Part shown: piece by piece, positions 16,762 to 25,062 of the stretch
How positions within the stretch are numbered: the stretch's first letter is position 1
How the letters are laid out: each line of letters opens with the position of its first letter
Assembly: GCF_000720455.1 (NCBI RefSeq)
Contig: NZ_JOAK01000001.1
Coordinates: forward strand, 1 to 64,000
Length of the DNA stretch: 64,000 bases
Reading direction: 5' to 3'
Source: Streptomyces virginiae
GTDB lineage: Bacteria; Actinomycetota; Actinomycetes; Streptomycetales; Streptomycetaceae
Made by a program: the position numbers and the translations under genes
Notes under the pieces: generated by a model
Seen by the model: the letters and a program-made list of their open reading frames with translations, nothing else
The model's database searches: none
Told to the model about the DNA's origin: nothing

Positions 16762-19700
16762 ATGTCTACTTCCTTCGCCGCCCTGCAGACGCTTCTCGGT
16801 GAGATCTCCCTCCGTGACGCGCACCGCCTCGGCCGCCGCCTCGAAGGCGCCCGCCGTATCCGCAAGCCCGAGGCCAAGCAGGCCGTGCTCGACGAGATCG
16901 CCGCGGAGGCCGCGAAGGCCGCCGAGCGACTGGCCGGCCGCGCCTCGCGGATGCCGGAGGTCACGTATCCCGAGAACCTGCCCGTCAGCCAGAAGAAGGA
17001 CGAGATCGCCGAGGCGATACGCGACCACCAGGTCGTGATCGTCGCTGGCGAGACCGGCTCCGGCAAGACCACGCAGATCCCCAAGATCTGCATGGAGCTG
17101 GGCCGCGGCGTCCGGGGCATGATCGGGCACACCCAGCCCCGCCGGATCGCCGCCCGCACGGTCGCGGAGCGCATCGCCGAGGAGCTGAAGTCCGAGATCG
17201 GGCAGACCGTCGGCTGGAAGGTCCGGTTCACCGATCAGGTGGACCAGGACGCCACCTTCGTGAAGCTGATGACGGACGGCATCCTGCTCGCCGAGATCCA
17301 GACGGACCGCGAGCTGCGCGCCTACGACACGATCATCATCGACGAGGCGCACGAGCGGTCGCTGAACATCGACTTCCTGCTCGGCTACCTGGCGACGCTG
17401 CTTCCCAAGCGGCCCGACCTCAAGGTCGTCATCACCTCGGCGACCATCGACCCGGAGCGTTTCTCCCGCCACTTCGGCGACGCCCCGATCGTCGAGGTCA
17501 GCGGGCGGACGTACCCGGTGGAGGTCCGCTACCGGCCGCTCCTCGAAGAGGATTCCGAGGAGTCCGACCGCGACCAGATCACCGCGATCTGCGACGCCGT
17601 GGACGAGCTCCAGGGCGAGGGCGCCGGCGACATCCTGGTCTTCCTCTCCGGTGAGCGCGAGATCCGCGACACCGCGGACGCGCTGATCAAGAAGAAGCTC
17701 CGCTTCACCGAGGTGCTGCCGCTCTACGCCCGCCTCTCGCACGCCGAGCAGCACCGGGTCTTCCAGCAGCACACCGGCCGCCGGATCGTGCTCGCGACCA
17801 ACGTCGCCGAGACCTCCCTGACCGTGCCGGGCATCAAGTACGTGATCGACCCGGGCACCGCCCGGATCTCCCGCTACAGCCACCGCACCAAGGTGCAGCG
17901 CCTGCCGATCGAGCGGATCTCGCAGGCCAGCGCCAACCAGCGCAAGGGCCGCTGCGGCCGTACCAGCGACGGCATCTGCATCCGGCTGTACTCCGAGGAC
18001 GACTTCAACGCCCGCCCCGAGTTCACCGACGCCGAGATCCTGCGCACGAACCTGGCCTCCGTCATCCTCCAGATGACCGCCGCCGGCCTCGGCGAGATCG
18101 AGAAGTTCCCCTTCATCGACCCGCCGGACCACCGCAACATCCGCGACGGCGTGCAGCTCCTGCAGGAGCTCGGGGCGCTGGAGACGGGCGAGAAGTCCTC
18201 CCCGGAGGGGAAGAGGGGGCAGCGGCTGACGCAGATGGGCCGGCAGCTGTCCCAGCTGCCCGTCGACCCGCGGCTGGCCCGCATGGTCATCGAGGCCGAC
18301 AAGAACAACTGCGTCCGCGAGGTCATGGTCATCGCTGCGGCCCTGTCCATCCAGGACCCGCGCGAGCGGCCCTCGGACAAGCAGACCCAGGCCGACCAGA
18401 ACCACGCCCGGTTCAAGGACGAGACCAGCGACTTCCTGTCCTTCCTCAACATGTGGCGCTACGTCCGCGAGCAGCAGAAGGAGCGGGGCTCCTCCTCCTT
18501 CCGCCGGATGTGCAAGCAGGAGTACCTGAACTTCCTGCGGATCCGCGAGTGGCAGGACATCTACTCCCAGCTGCGCACGGTCGCCAAGGGCATGGGCATC
18601 CACGTCAACGAGGCGGACGCCCCCGAGCAGGTCGTCCACGTCTCGCTGCTGGCCGGACTGCTCTCGCACATCGGGCTCAAGGACACCGACAAGAACGAGT
18701 ACCTCGGCGCCCGCAGCGCCAAGTTCGCGATCTTCCCGGGCTCCTCGCTGTTCAAGAAGCAGCCGAAGTTCGTGATGTCGGCCGAGCTGGTGGAGACCTC
18801 GCGGCTGTGGGCCAGGGTGAACGCCAAGGTGGAGCCCGAGTGGGTGGAGCCGCTGGCGCAGCACCTGGTCAAGCGCACCTACAGCGAGCCGCACTGGGAG
18901 AAGGACCAGGCGGCCGTGATGGCGTACGAGAAGGTCACGCTGTACGGCGTGCCGATCGTCGCCCAGCGGAAGATCAACTACGGCCGGATCGACCCCGAGG
19001 TCTCGCGCGAGCTGTTCATCCGCAACGCGCTCGTCGAGGGCGACTGGCGGACCCACCACAAGTTCTACGCCGACAACCGCAAGCTCCTCACCGAGGTGGA
19101 GGAGCTGGAGAACCGGGCCCGGCGCCGCGACATCGTGGTGGACGACGAGACCCTCTTCGACTTCTACGACCAGCGGATCCCCGAGCACGTGGTGTCCGGC
19201 GCGCACTTCGACTCCTGGTGGAAGCACAAGAAGCGCGACGAGCCCGAACTGCTCGACTTCGAGCGGGAGATGCTGCTCACGGAGAAGGCGGCCGGGGTCA
19301 CCAAGGCCGACTATCCGGACTCCTGGCGGCAGGGGCAGCTGAAGTTCCGGGTGACCTACCAGTTCGAGCCGGGCGCGGACGCGGACGGCGTGACCGTCCA
19401 CGTCCCGCTGCAGGTGCTGAACCAGGTCACCGACGAGGGCTTCGACTGGCAGATCCCCGGCCTGCGCGAGGAGGTCGTCACCGAGCTGATCCGCTCGCTG
19501 CCCAAGCCCATCCGCCGGCACTACGTGCCCGCGCCGAACTACGCGGGCCGCTTCCTGGACACTGCCGTGCCGCTGCAGGAGCCGCTGCCGGTCACCCTCG
19601 CGCGCGAGCTCCAGCGGATGGTCGGGGTGCCGGTCACGGCCGAGGACTTCGACCTGACCCGGATCCCCGACCACCTGAAGATCACCTTCCGGATCGTCGA

Positions 19701-20700
19701 CGAGCGGCGCCGCAAGATCGCCGAGGACAAGGACCTGGAGGCCCTGCGGCTCAGGCTGAAGCCGAAGGCCCGCCAGGCCCTCTCCAAGGCCGCGGCCGCC
19801 ACCGCCGAGCGGGCGGGCGGGGAGTCGGTGGAGCGCACCGGGCTGACCGACTGGACGATCGGCACCCTGACCAAGGTCTTCGAGACCCGGAGGGCCGGCC
19901 AGCCGGTCAAGGCGTACCCGGCGCTCGTGGACGAGGGCGCGAGCGTCTCCGTACGCCTCTTCGACACCGAGGCGGAGCAGCAGCGGGCGATGTGGCTCGG
20001 CACCCGTCGGCTCATCCTGCTGAACATCCCGGTGAACCCGGCGAAGTTCGCCTCGGACCACCTCACCAACCAGCAGAAGCTGGCCCTGTCCAGGAACCCG
20101 CACGGCTCCATCCAGGCGCTGTTCGACGACTGCGCGACCGCGGCGGCCGACAAGCTCATCGCCGACCACGGCGGCCCGGCGTGGGACGAGGCGGGCTTCC
20201 GGAAGCTCTACGAGGCCGTCCGCGCCGACCTGGTGGACACGACCGTCCGCGCCGTGCACCAGGTGCAGCAGGTGCTGGCCGCCTGGCAGGCCTGTGAGCG
20301 GCGCCTGAAGGCCACCTCCAGCCTCGCCCTGGTCGCGAACATCCAGGACGTCAGGACGCAGCTGGCGGCCCTGGTGCCGGCCGGCTTCGTGACGCTCACC
20401 GGGCTGCGCAGGCTGCCTGACCTGATGCGCTACCTGGTGGCGGCTGACCGGCGGCTCCAGCAGATGCCCACGGGCGTCCAGCGCGACACGACGCGCATGG
20501 AGAAGGTCCACGAGATGCAGGACGAGTACGCCTGGCTGCTGGAGCAGCTGCCGAAGGGACGGCCCGTCCCCACCACCGTGACCGACATCCGCTGGATGAT
20601 CGAGGAGCTGCGCGTCAGCTACTTCGCGCACGCGCTCGGTACGGCGTATCCGATCTCCGACAAGCGGATCGTCAAGGCCGTGGACGCGGCGGCCCCCTGA
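16762..20700 (+). CDS. hrpA: ATP-dependent RNA helicase HrpA
   Basis: A 1312-residue DEAH/RHA helicase. N-terminal helicase core: Walker A GETGSGKTTQ (about 95), DEAH (IIDEAHERS), SATI, then QRKGRCGR motif VI; followed by winged-helix/ratchet and OB-fold domains and the long HrpA-specific C-terminal DUF3418 region. Full length for the family. In E. coli HrpA acts in mRNA processing and ribosome rescue by splitting stalled or collided ribosomes. Single gene; ATG start; the tRNA-Asp gene follows 71 bases after the stop. Both flanks carry identical tRNA-Asp genes in the same orientation. Confidence 0.96.
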   Translation: MSTSFAALQTLLGEISLRDAHRLGRRLEGARRIRKPEAKQAVLDEIAAEAAKAAERLAGRASRMPEVTYPENLPVSQKKDEIAEAIRDHQVVIVAGETGSGKTTQIPKICMELGRGVRGMIGHTQPRRIAARTVAERIAEELKSEIGQTVGWKVRFTDQVDQDATFVKLMTDGILLAEIQTDRELRAYDTIIIDEAHERSLNIDFLLGYLATLLPKRPDLKVVITSATIDPERFSRHFGDAPIVEVSGRTYPVEVRYRPLLEEDSEESDRDQITAICDAVDELQGEGAGDILVFLSGEREIRDTADALIKKKLRFTEVLPLYARLSHAEQHRVFQQHTGRRIVLATNVAETSLTVPGIKYVIDPGTARISRYSHRTKVQRLPIERISQASANQRKGRCGRTSDGICIRLYSEDDFNARPEFTDAEILRTNLASVILQMTAAGLGEIEKFPFIDPPDHRNIRDGVQLLQELGALETGEKSSPEGKRGQRLTQMGRQLSQLPVDPRLARMVIEADKNNCVREVMVIAAALSIQDPRERPSDKQTQADQNHARFKDETSDFLSFLNMWRYVREQQKERGSSSFRRMCKQEYLNFLRIREWQDIYSQLRTVAKGMGIHVNEADAPEQVVHVSLLAGLLSHIGLKDTDKNEYLGARSAKFAIFPGSSLFKKQPKFVMSAELVETSRLWARVNAKVEPEWVEPLAQHLVKRTYSEPHWEKDQAAVMAYEKVTLYGVPIVAQRKINYGRIDPEVSRELFIRNALVEGDWRTHHKFYADNRKLLTEVEELENRARRRDIVVDDETLFDFYDQRIPEHVVSGAHFDSWWKHKKRDEPELLDFEREMLLTEKAAGVTKADYPDSWRQGQLKFRVTYQFEPGADADGVTVHVPLQVLNQVTDEGFDWQIPGLREEVVTELIRSLPKPIRRHYVPAPNYAGRFLDTAVPLQEPLPVTLARELQRMVGVPVTAEDFDLTRIPDHLKITFRIVDERRRKIAEDKDLEALRLRLKPKARQALSKAAAATAERAGGESVERTGLTDWTIGTLTKVFETRRAGQPVKAYPALVDEGASVSVRLFDTEAEQQRAMWLGTRRLILLNIPVNPAKFASDHLTNQQKLALSRNPHGSIQALFDDCATAAADKLIADHGGPAWDEAGFRKLYEAVRADLVDTTVRAVHQVQQVLAAWQACERRLKATSSLALVANIQDVRTQLAALVPAGFVTLTGLRRLPDLMRYLVAADRRLQQMPTGVQRDTTRMEKVHEMQDEYAWLLEQLPKGRPVPTTVTDIRWMIEELRVSYFAHALGTAYPISDKRIVKAVDAAAP

Positions 20701-20771
20701 TCGGTTCGACCGCACCCCCTGAGCTGCTGTACAGTCTGATTCGCAGCCGCCGCAGAGCGGCCGCGAATCAA

Positions 20772-20845
20772 GGTCCTGTGGAGCAGTTGGTTAGCTCGCC
20801 ACCCTGTCAAGGTGGAGGTCGCGGGTTCAAGTCCCGTCAGGATCG
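20772..20845 (+). tRNA. tRNA-Asp (GTC), copy 2
   Basis: Identical in all 74 bases to the copy at 14407-14480; flanks are unrelated. Followed by its own terminator. Confidence 0.96.
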
Positions 20846-20851
20846 CAACAA

Positions 20852-20891
20852 CGTCAGGGCCCGTATCCCCCAGGGGACACGGGCCCTGACG
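20852..20891 (+). terminator. Terminator of tRNA-Asp copy 2
   Basis: A 13-base-pair perfect outer stem (20852-20864 with 20879-20891) with further pairing inside the loop. Confidence 0.75.
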
Positions 20892-21354
20892 CGTTGGCGG
20901 GCGCGACCGCCCGGGCCGGGTTGGGACCCCGAGTGCCCGACTGCCGACCGCCCGCCGCCCGAACTCCGCCCCGGCTCCGCGCAAAGCTCCGCCCGCGCGC
21001 CTGCGGGCGCCCTCGTGCGGCCCCCTTTCCCCCGCTCCCGGCGACCGGCTGTCGCGTGGGACCCCGACGGCGGCCCGGAGCAGCCCTCCCGCCGCGCTCC
21101 GGTCCCGCTCCCGGCCCCGCTCCCGCCGACAATCCCCCGTTCGCATGATGCCCACCGCGAGCCACTTCCCCTTTACGGGGTGCATTGCCGGATGTACAAG
21201 AGTGATCATCTGTGACGGGTGTCACCGCATGAGTTTTTCGGACTCACACTTTTATCGCATCCATACGCGCGCTCGATTTAATATGTGCAATGGTACCTAC
21301 CCCGTCAGGTATCCCGGCCGGCCTTCGGCACGCCCCTGACCTGGGCATAAAAAA
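20892..21354. other. Intergenic region between tRNA-Asp and bldC
   Basis: About 460 bases without a convincing gene. The left half is very GC-rich; the right half (about 21140-21350) is markedly AT-richer. It holds a small palindrome GTGAC-GGGT-GTCAC at 21212-21225 and a weak stem GTCAGG (21304-21309) with CCTGAC (21335-21340). Open frames here have no ribosome site or recognisable product. Confidence 0.4.
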
Positions 21355-21424
21355 GATCGCGCTGGACCCGGCGGAGTCCAGCGCGATCGAACGACCCGAG
21401 AACCTGTTGGGGCAGGTCGGGTCG
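21355..21424 (-). terminator. Double terminator of bldC with T6 tract
   Basis: Two hairpins lie beyond the bldC stop on the minus strand. The nearer (21392-21424) has a 7-base-pair outer stem plus inner pairing. The further (21355-21367 with 21376-21388) has 13 perfect base pairs followed on the minus strand by six Ts, making it the most classical Rho-independent terminator in the window. Confidence 0.85.
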
Positions 21425-21498
21425 TATGAAGCAATGTGGGTTTTCATCGGATTGGGGGACCCGACAGCGACCCGTTAAAGCGGGGTGTTTACGCGACC

Positions 21499-21705
21499 TC
21501 AGGCCTCGCTGCGCTGCTGCGGAATTCCCGCCAGCAGTGCGCGGACCTCGGCCTCGCGGTACCGGCGGTGTCCACCCAGGGTGCGGATGGACGTGAGCTT
21601 GCCAGCCTTGGCCCAGCGGGTGACCGTCTTCGGGTCCACGCGGAACATCGTGGCAACCTCAGCCGGGGTCAGCAGCGGCTCGGCATCAGGGGTGCGAGCG
21701 GTCAT
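21499..21705 (-). CDS. bldC: Developmental regulator BldC
   Basis: A 68-residue DNA-binding protein of the MerR-type winged-helix class, recognisable over its whole length (LLTPAEVATMFRVDPKTVTR, then LTSIRTLGGHRRYREAEV). In Streptomyces BldC binds AT-rich direct repeats as head-to-tail multimers and delays entry into development. ATG start with GAGGAG seven bases upstream. The upstream region is unusually long (568 bases to the next gene) and contains palindromes and hairpins listed separately; a double terminator follows. Monocistronic. Confidence 0.97.
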   Translation of the reverse strand: MTARTPDAEPLLTPAEVATMFRVDPKTVTRWAKAGKLTSIRTLGGHRRYREAEVRALLAGIPQQRSEA

Positions 21706-21722
21706 GAGCGGCCTCCTCGGGA

Positions 21723-21742
21723 GAACCGAACCATCTCGGTTC
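21723..21742 (-). promoter_or_regulatory. Inverted repeat in the bldC 5' leader
   Basis: GAACCGA and TCGGTTC arms (21723-21729, 21736-21742) with a 6-base spacer sit 18-37 bases upstream of the bldC start and only a few bases before its ribosome site. It may be an operator or an mRNA hairpin next to the Shine-Dalgarno. Confidence 0.45.
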
Positions 21743-21946
21743 TTTCCTCTAAATTCTGCACCTTGGCCCGCGTTGCCCGAAATGGACATACGCGGGCCGA
21801 GTCGGTTATAGGACGAACGGCTTGTCCTCGGCACTACAACTACACCATCCGTCCAGCCTCGACGGCCAAACCGACGGAATTGCCCTCCGAGGTGTTCATC
21901 AGCGGCGGAAGCCCGATGGACCGTCCCATAACGGACAGTCACCCCA

Positions 21947-21965
21947 CTGTGACGATCAGTCACAG
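21947..21965. promoter_or_regulatory. Perfect 19-bp palindromic operator-like site upstream of bldC
   Basis: CTGTGAC-GATCA-GTCACAG: two perfect 7-base arms with a 5-base spacer, 240 bases upstream of the bldC start. A third half site CAGTCAC is at 21936-21942. It resembles a dimeric regulator site; the Crp-type spacing (GTG-N6-GNCAC) is off by one base. Confidence 0.5.
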
Positions 21966-22011
21966 AGCGATCAGGAGTCGTCAGACCCCCCGTAGAGTGC
22001 AATGCCGAGCA

Positions 22012-22189
22012 TTCCGCCCTTAGTTGGGCGGAAGGAACCCTCCCCGGACTCCTTGTCCTATTTTGGCACGAGGGTAGGGGAAGGGCGCAAGGGTGTGGTT
22101 AGTGCGGTCCGTCACGCTTGGGCCAATGGCCCGTATCGGGACGTAGGTCCTGGTACTACGTCCCAAATGCCACGATCAGCGCTCTGATC
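22012..22189. other. Run of stem-loops between bldC and the next gene
   Basis: Within 180 bases there are an 8-base-pair stem (22012-22019 with 22026-22033, loop TTAGTT), a GGGCC/GGCCC stem around 22120-22132, a perfect 9-base-pair stem (22138-22146 with 22156-22164, 9-base loop), and a 6-base-pair stem (22174-22179 with 22184-22189) followed on the plus strand by TTTT at 22196-22199. This could be a structured RNA or simply operator and terminator elements; no known family was recognised. Confidence 0.4.
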
Positions 22190-22273
22190 AGCCAGTTTTG
22201 ACCGAACGACCGATACGCGACGGTACGTACGGACTCCCAAAAGGTGAAACCAGCCACACCGGCTACTTTCGGC

Positions 22274-23128
22274 CTAATTCGCGAAAAGCCGCTCCCGGAC
22301 CGCCCTCCACCGCTCCGCCAGCCCCGTGTACGTGCCCGCCGCGCCCTCGGCGTCCCCCGCCCGCAGGGCCGCGATACCCGCCGCGAGGTCCCCCGCCGAG
22401 TGGTCGGCCGCCAGCCGGTCCGCGGGCAGGGCGTGCACCAGCCCGCCGTAGTCCAGCTCGACCATCGACCGCGGGTGGAACTCCTCCAGCCAGCTCCCCA
22501 CCTCGACCAGGCCCTCGGCGAGCATCCCGTACCCCTCCGCGTCGCGCAGCGTCCTCAGCGCCCGGGCGAGGCGCCGGCGCGCCTGCACCATCGGCGTCCG
22601 GTAGCGCAGCAGTTCCCCCGGCACGTACTCCCGCTCCTCGTCCGCCACCAGCACGAACCAGCGCAGCGGGATCTGCCACACCCCCGTACGGATCCACGGG
22701 CGCGCGTCCGGGTTCCGCTCGCGCCAGCGCTCGTACTCCTCGGTGGCCCGCCGGCGGGCCACGGGCGGGAGCGCCGCGTCCAGCACCGGGCGTGGGAACT
22801 GGTCGACCAGCTCCTCCAGCGCCAGCCAGCCGCGCAGCCGGGTGCGCCACGGGCAGACCAGCAGCACCCCGTCCACCTGCGCGGTGAACGCGTCGGCGCT
22901 CTCGTGCACCGGCACCCCCACCAGCGGGACCCGCACCAAGTCCGCCAGCGACCGGCGCAGTTCGTCCTGGGCGGTCGGGGCCGTCCCGCGCCGGGCGTAC
23001 TGCGCCCAGTGCGTGCGCTCCGGCTCCGCGAAAGCGGCCAGGGGTTCGTAGACGCGCAGGTAGGAGGCGTACGGGACGGCCGGCGCCGAGCGCGCGGAGG
23101 GCAGCAGGGGATCGGAGGATTCGGTCAC
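22274..23128 (-). CDS. Conserved hypothetical protein
   Basis: A 284-residue soluble protein with many Trp, Arg and Glu residues and no membrane segment or catalytic motif that I can identify. The stretch WRTRLRGWLALEELVDQFP and a C-terminal helical part (HSAGDLAAGIAALRAGDAEG) look like an alpha-rich fold. Start ATG at 23128. It is flanked by long intergenic regions and transcribed toward bldC; no functional link can be drawn. Probably a Streptomyces-specific family. Confidence 0.7.
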   Translation of the reverse strand: MTESSDPLLPSARSAPAVPYASYLRVYEPLAAFAEPERTHWAQYARRGTAPTAQDELRRSLADLVRVPLVGVPVHESADAFTAQVDGVLLVCPWRTRLRGWLALEELVDQFPRPVLDAALPPVARRRATEEYERWRERNPDARPWIRTGVWQIPLRWFVLVADEEREYVPGELLRYRTPMVQARRRLARALRTLRDAEGYGMLAEGLVEVGSWLEEFHPRSMVELDYGGLVHALPADRLAADHSAGDLAAGIAALRAGDAEGAAGTYTGLAERWRAVRERLFAN

Positions 23129-23335
23129 CCTCTCGTACTCCCCCCTTCAGGGGCCCGGTTCACCTCCGGACCGCCCGGCGCCGGGCCCGGGGCCGCTCCC
23201 GTACTCCAGGAGTGTTTCGATCCCCGGACAGGTCACCCCCATCCGGCCTAGAGGTCTTACGCTGCTCCCAGCGCGCCCTCCCCCACCCGCAGGGGGGCGT
23301 CTTCCCGCCGCATCTCTTCCATGGGAGTCACCACC

Positions 23336-24439
23336 GTGACCGAAATGACCGACGGCGTCCTGCACACCCTGTTCCGCACGGAGCAGGGCGGCCACGAGCA
23401 AGTCGTGCTGTGCCAGGACCGAGCCACCGGCCTGAAAGCCGTCATCGCGATCCACTCCACCGCCCTGGGCCCTGCCCTCGGTGGTACGCGTTTCCACGCC
23501 TACGCCTCGGACGAGGAGGCCGTGCGCGACGCGCTCAACCTCTCGCGCGGCATGTCCTACAAGAACGCCATGGCCGGTCTCGGCCTCGGCGGCGGCAAGG
23601 CCGTGATCATCGGTGACCCCGACGTCATCAAGACCGAGGAACTCCTGGAGGCCTACGGCCGGTTCGTCGAGTCTCTCGGCGGCCGCTACGTGACCGCCTG
23701 CGACGTCGGCACCTTCGTCGCCGACATGGACGTCGTCGCCCGTGAGACCCGCTGGGCCACCGGCCGCTCCCCCGAGAACGGCGGCGCCGGCGACTCCTCG
23801 GTGCTCACCGCCTACGGCGTCTTCCAGGGCATGCGCGCCAGCGCGCAGCACCTGTGGGGCGACCCGACCCTGCGCGGCCGCAAGGTCGGCGTCGCGGGCG
23901 TCGGCAAGGTCGGCCACTACCTCGTGGAGCACCTGCTGGAGGACGGCGCCGAGGTCGTCATCACCGACGTCCGCCAGGAGTCGGTGCAGCGCATCCTCGA
24001 CAAGCACCCGGGCAAGGTCACCGCGGTCGCCGACACGGACGCCCTGATCCGCGTCGAGGGCCTGGACATCTACGCCCCGTGTGCGCTCGGCGGCGCCCTG
24101 AACGACGAGACGGTCCCGGCCCTCACCGCCACCATCGTGTGCGGCGCGGCCAACAACCAGCTCGCCCACCCGGGCATCGAGAAGGACCTCGCGGACCGCG
24201 GCATCCTCTACGCGCCGGACTACGTGGTCAACGCGGGCGGGGTCATCCAGGTCGCCGACGAGCTGCACGGCTTCGACTTCGACCGGTGCAAGGTGCAGGC
24301 CACGAAGATCTTCGACACCACACTGGAGATCTTCGCGCGTGCGAAGGCGGACGGCATCCCGCCGGCTGCCGCGGCCGACCGGATCGCCGAACAGCGCATG
24401 GCCGACGGCCGCCGGACCCTCCCGGTGACGGCCTCCTAA
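23336..24439 (+). CDS. vdh: Valine (Leu/Phe/Val) dehydrogenase
   Basis: NAD-dependent oxidative deamination of branched-chain amino acids to 2-oxo acids, feeding acyl-CoA precursors and nitrogen recycling. The ~367-residue protein has the catalytic lysine region [16 protein letters not shown], the [10 protein letters not shown] substrate loop, and the Rossmann motif GVAGVGKVG (about 185), ending in a typical amino-acid dehydrogenase helical tail. I chose GTG 23336 (GGGAG at eight bases) over the in-frame ATG at 23321. Monocistronic. Confidence 0.93.
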   Translation: MTEMTDGVLHTLFRTEQGGHEQVVLCQDRATGLKAVIAIHSTALGPALGGTRFHAYASDEEAVRDALNLSRGMSYKNAMAGLGLGGGKAVIIGDPDVIKTEELLEAYGRFVESLGGRYVTACDVGTFVADMDVVARETRWATGRSPENGGAGDSSVLTAYGVFQGMRASAQHLWGDPTLRGRKVGVAGVGKVGHYLVEHLLEDGAEVVITDVRQESVQRILDKHPGKVTAVADTDALIRVEGLDIYAPCALGGALNDETVPALTATIVCGAANNQLAHPGIEKDLADRGILYAPDYVVNAGGVIQVADELHGFDFDRCKVQATKIFDTTLEIFARAKADGIPPAAAADRIAEQRMADGRRTLPVTAS

Positions 24440-24636
24440 GGGCCCCTCGCGAGGCCCGCCGGGGTGCGGCGAGACGGAACTCACTGCACTTCGGCGGGTC
24501 GCCCGCCAGGAAAGGGTTAAAATCGCAGCTGACCAGCGAGGACGGGGCGCCTTGTTGGTTCTGCACCGGGGCGCGTCATGCGGGCGGCGTACCGTATGGC
24601 CGCGGAAGCAGGTACCGTTAAACCCCTACGGACGGT

Positions 24637-24650
24637 CTCTCCGCGGAGAG
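24637..24650. promoter_or_regulatory. 14-bp perfect palindrome upstream of the DUF3073 gene
   Basis: CTCTCCGCGGAGAG, uninterrupted dyad, 70 bases before the DUF3073 start codon. A GGGGC/GCCCC hairpin (about 24684-24699) lies between it and the ribosome site. Possible operator or leader structure. Confidence 0.35.
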
Positions 24651-24719
24651 TCCGCTCCGAACCATGAACGCGTGTCAGACTCTGGGGCCGTCGAGCCCCG
24701 TCACCGAGGGGGTCGAGCC

Positions 24720-24983
24720 ATGGGGCGCGGCCGGGCCAAGGCCAAGCAGACAAAGGTCGCCCGCCAGCTGAAGTACAACAGCGGCGGGACTGACCTCTCG
24801 CGTCTGGCCAATGAGCTGGGCGCATCGCCGACAGAGCCGCTGCAGATCAGCGAGCCGGTCGAAGTCGATGACGAGCTGGATGACGACGACGACCCGTACG
24901 CCAGGTACGCGGATCTCTACAACAGCGATGACGACGACGAGGACGACGAGTCCGGTCCGTCGACACAGCGTCGCGGCGCTTGA
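24720..24983 (+). CDS. DUF3073 family acidic small protein
   Basis: An 87-residue protein with a basic N-terminus (GRGRAKAKQTKVARQLKY) and an extremely acidic second half (DDELDDDDD and DDDDEDDE runs). It matches the actinobacterial DUF3073 family, of unknown function. ATG start preceded by AGGGGG at about eight bases. Longer in-frame extensions to 24552 lack support. Bipolar charge suggests a nucleic-acid- or ribosome-associated role, but this is inference. Confidence 0.85.
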   Translation: MGRGRAKAKQTKVARQLKYNSGGTDLSRLANELGASPTEPLQISEPVEVDDELDDDDDPYARYADLYNSDDDDEDDESGPSTQRRGA

Positions 24984-25014
24984 CGCCCTGAGGCGTCTGC
25001 ACGACACGGCAAAG

Positions 25015-25057
25015 ACTGAAACCCGGTCCAGGGCATAGCCCCGGGCCGGGTTTCAGT
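25015..25057. terminator. Bidirectional terminator between DUF3073 gene and purM
   Basis: A 12-base-pair perfect stem (25015-25026 with 25046-25057) between two convergent genes. Confidence 0.7.
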
Positions 25058-25062
25058 GCTGC

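Noticed and set aside
16756..20715. A 1319-codon open frame antisense to hrpA
   Set aside because: Leu/Val/Gly-rich shadow frame produced by high GC third positions; no start context or motif, while hrpA on the other strand is certain.
20892..21225. Small open frames between tRNA-Asp and bldC
   Set aside because: Low-complexity Gly/Arg/Pro products, no ribosome sites and no conserved motif.
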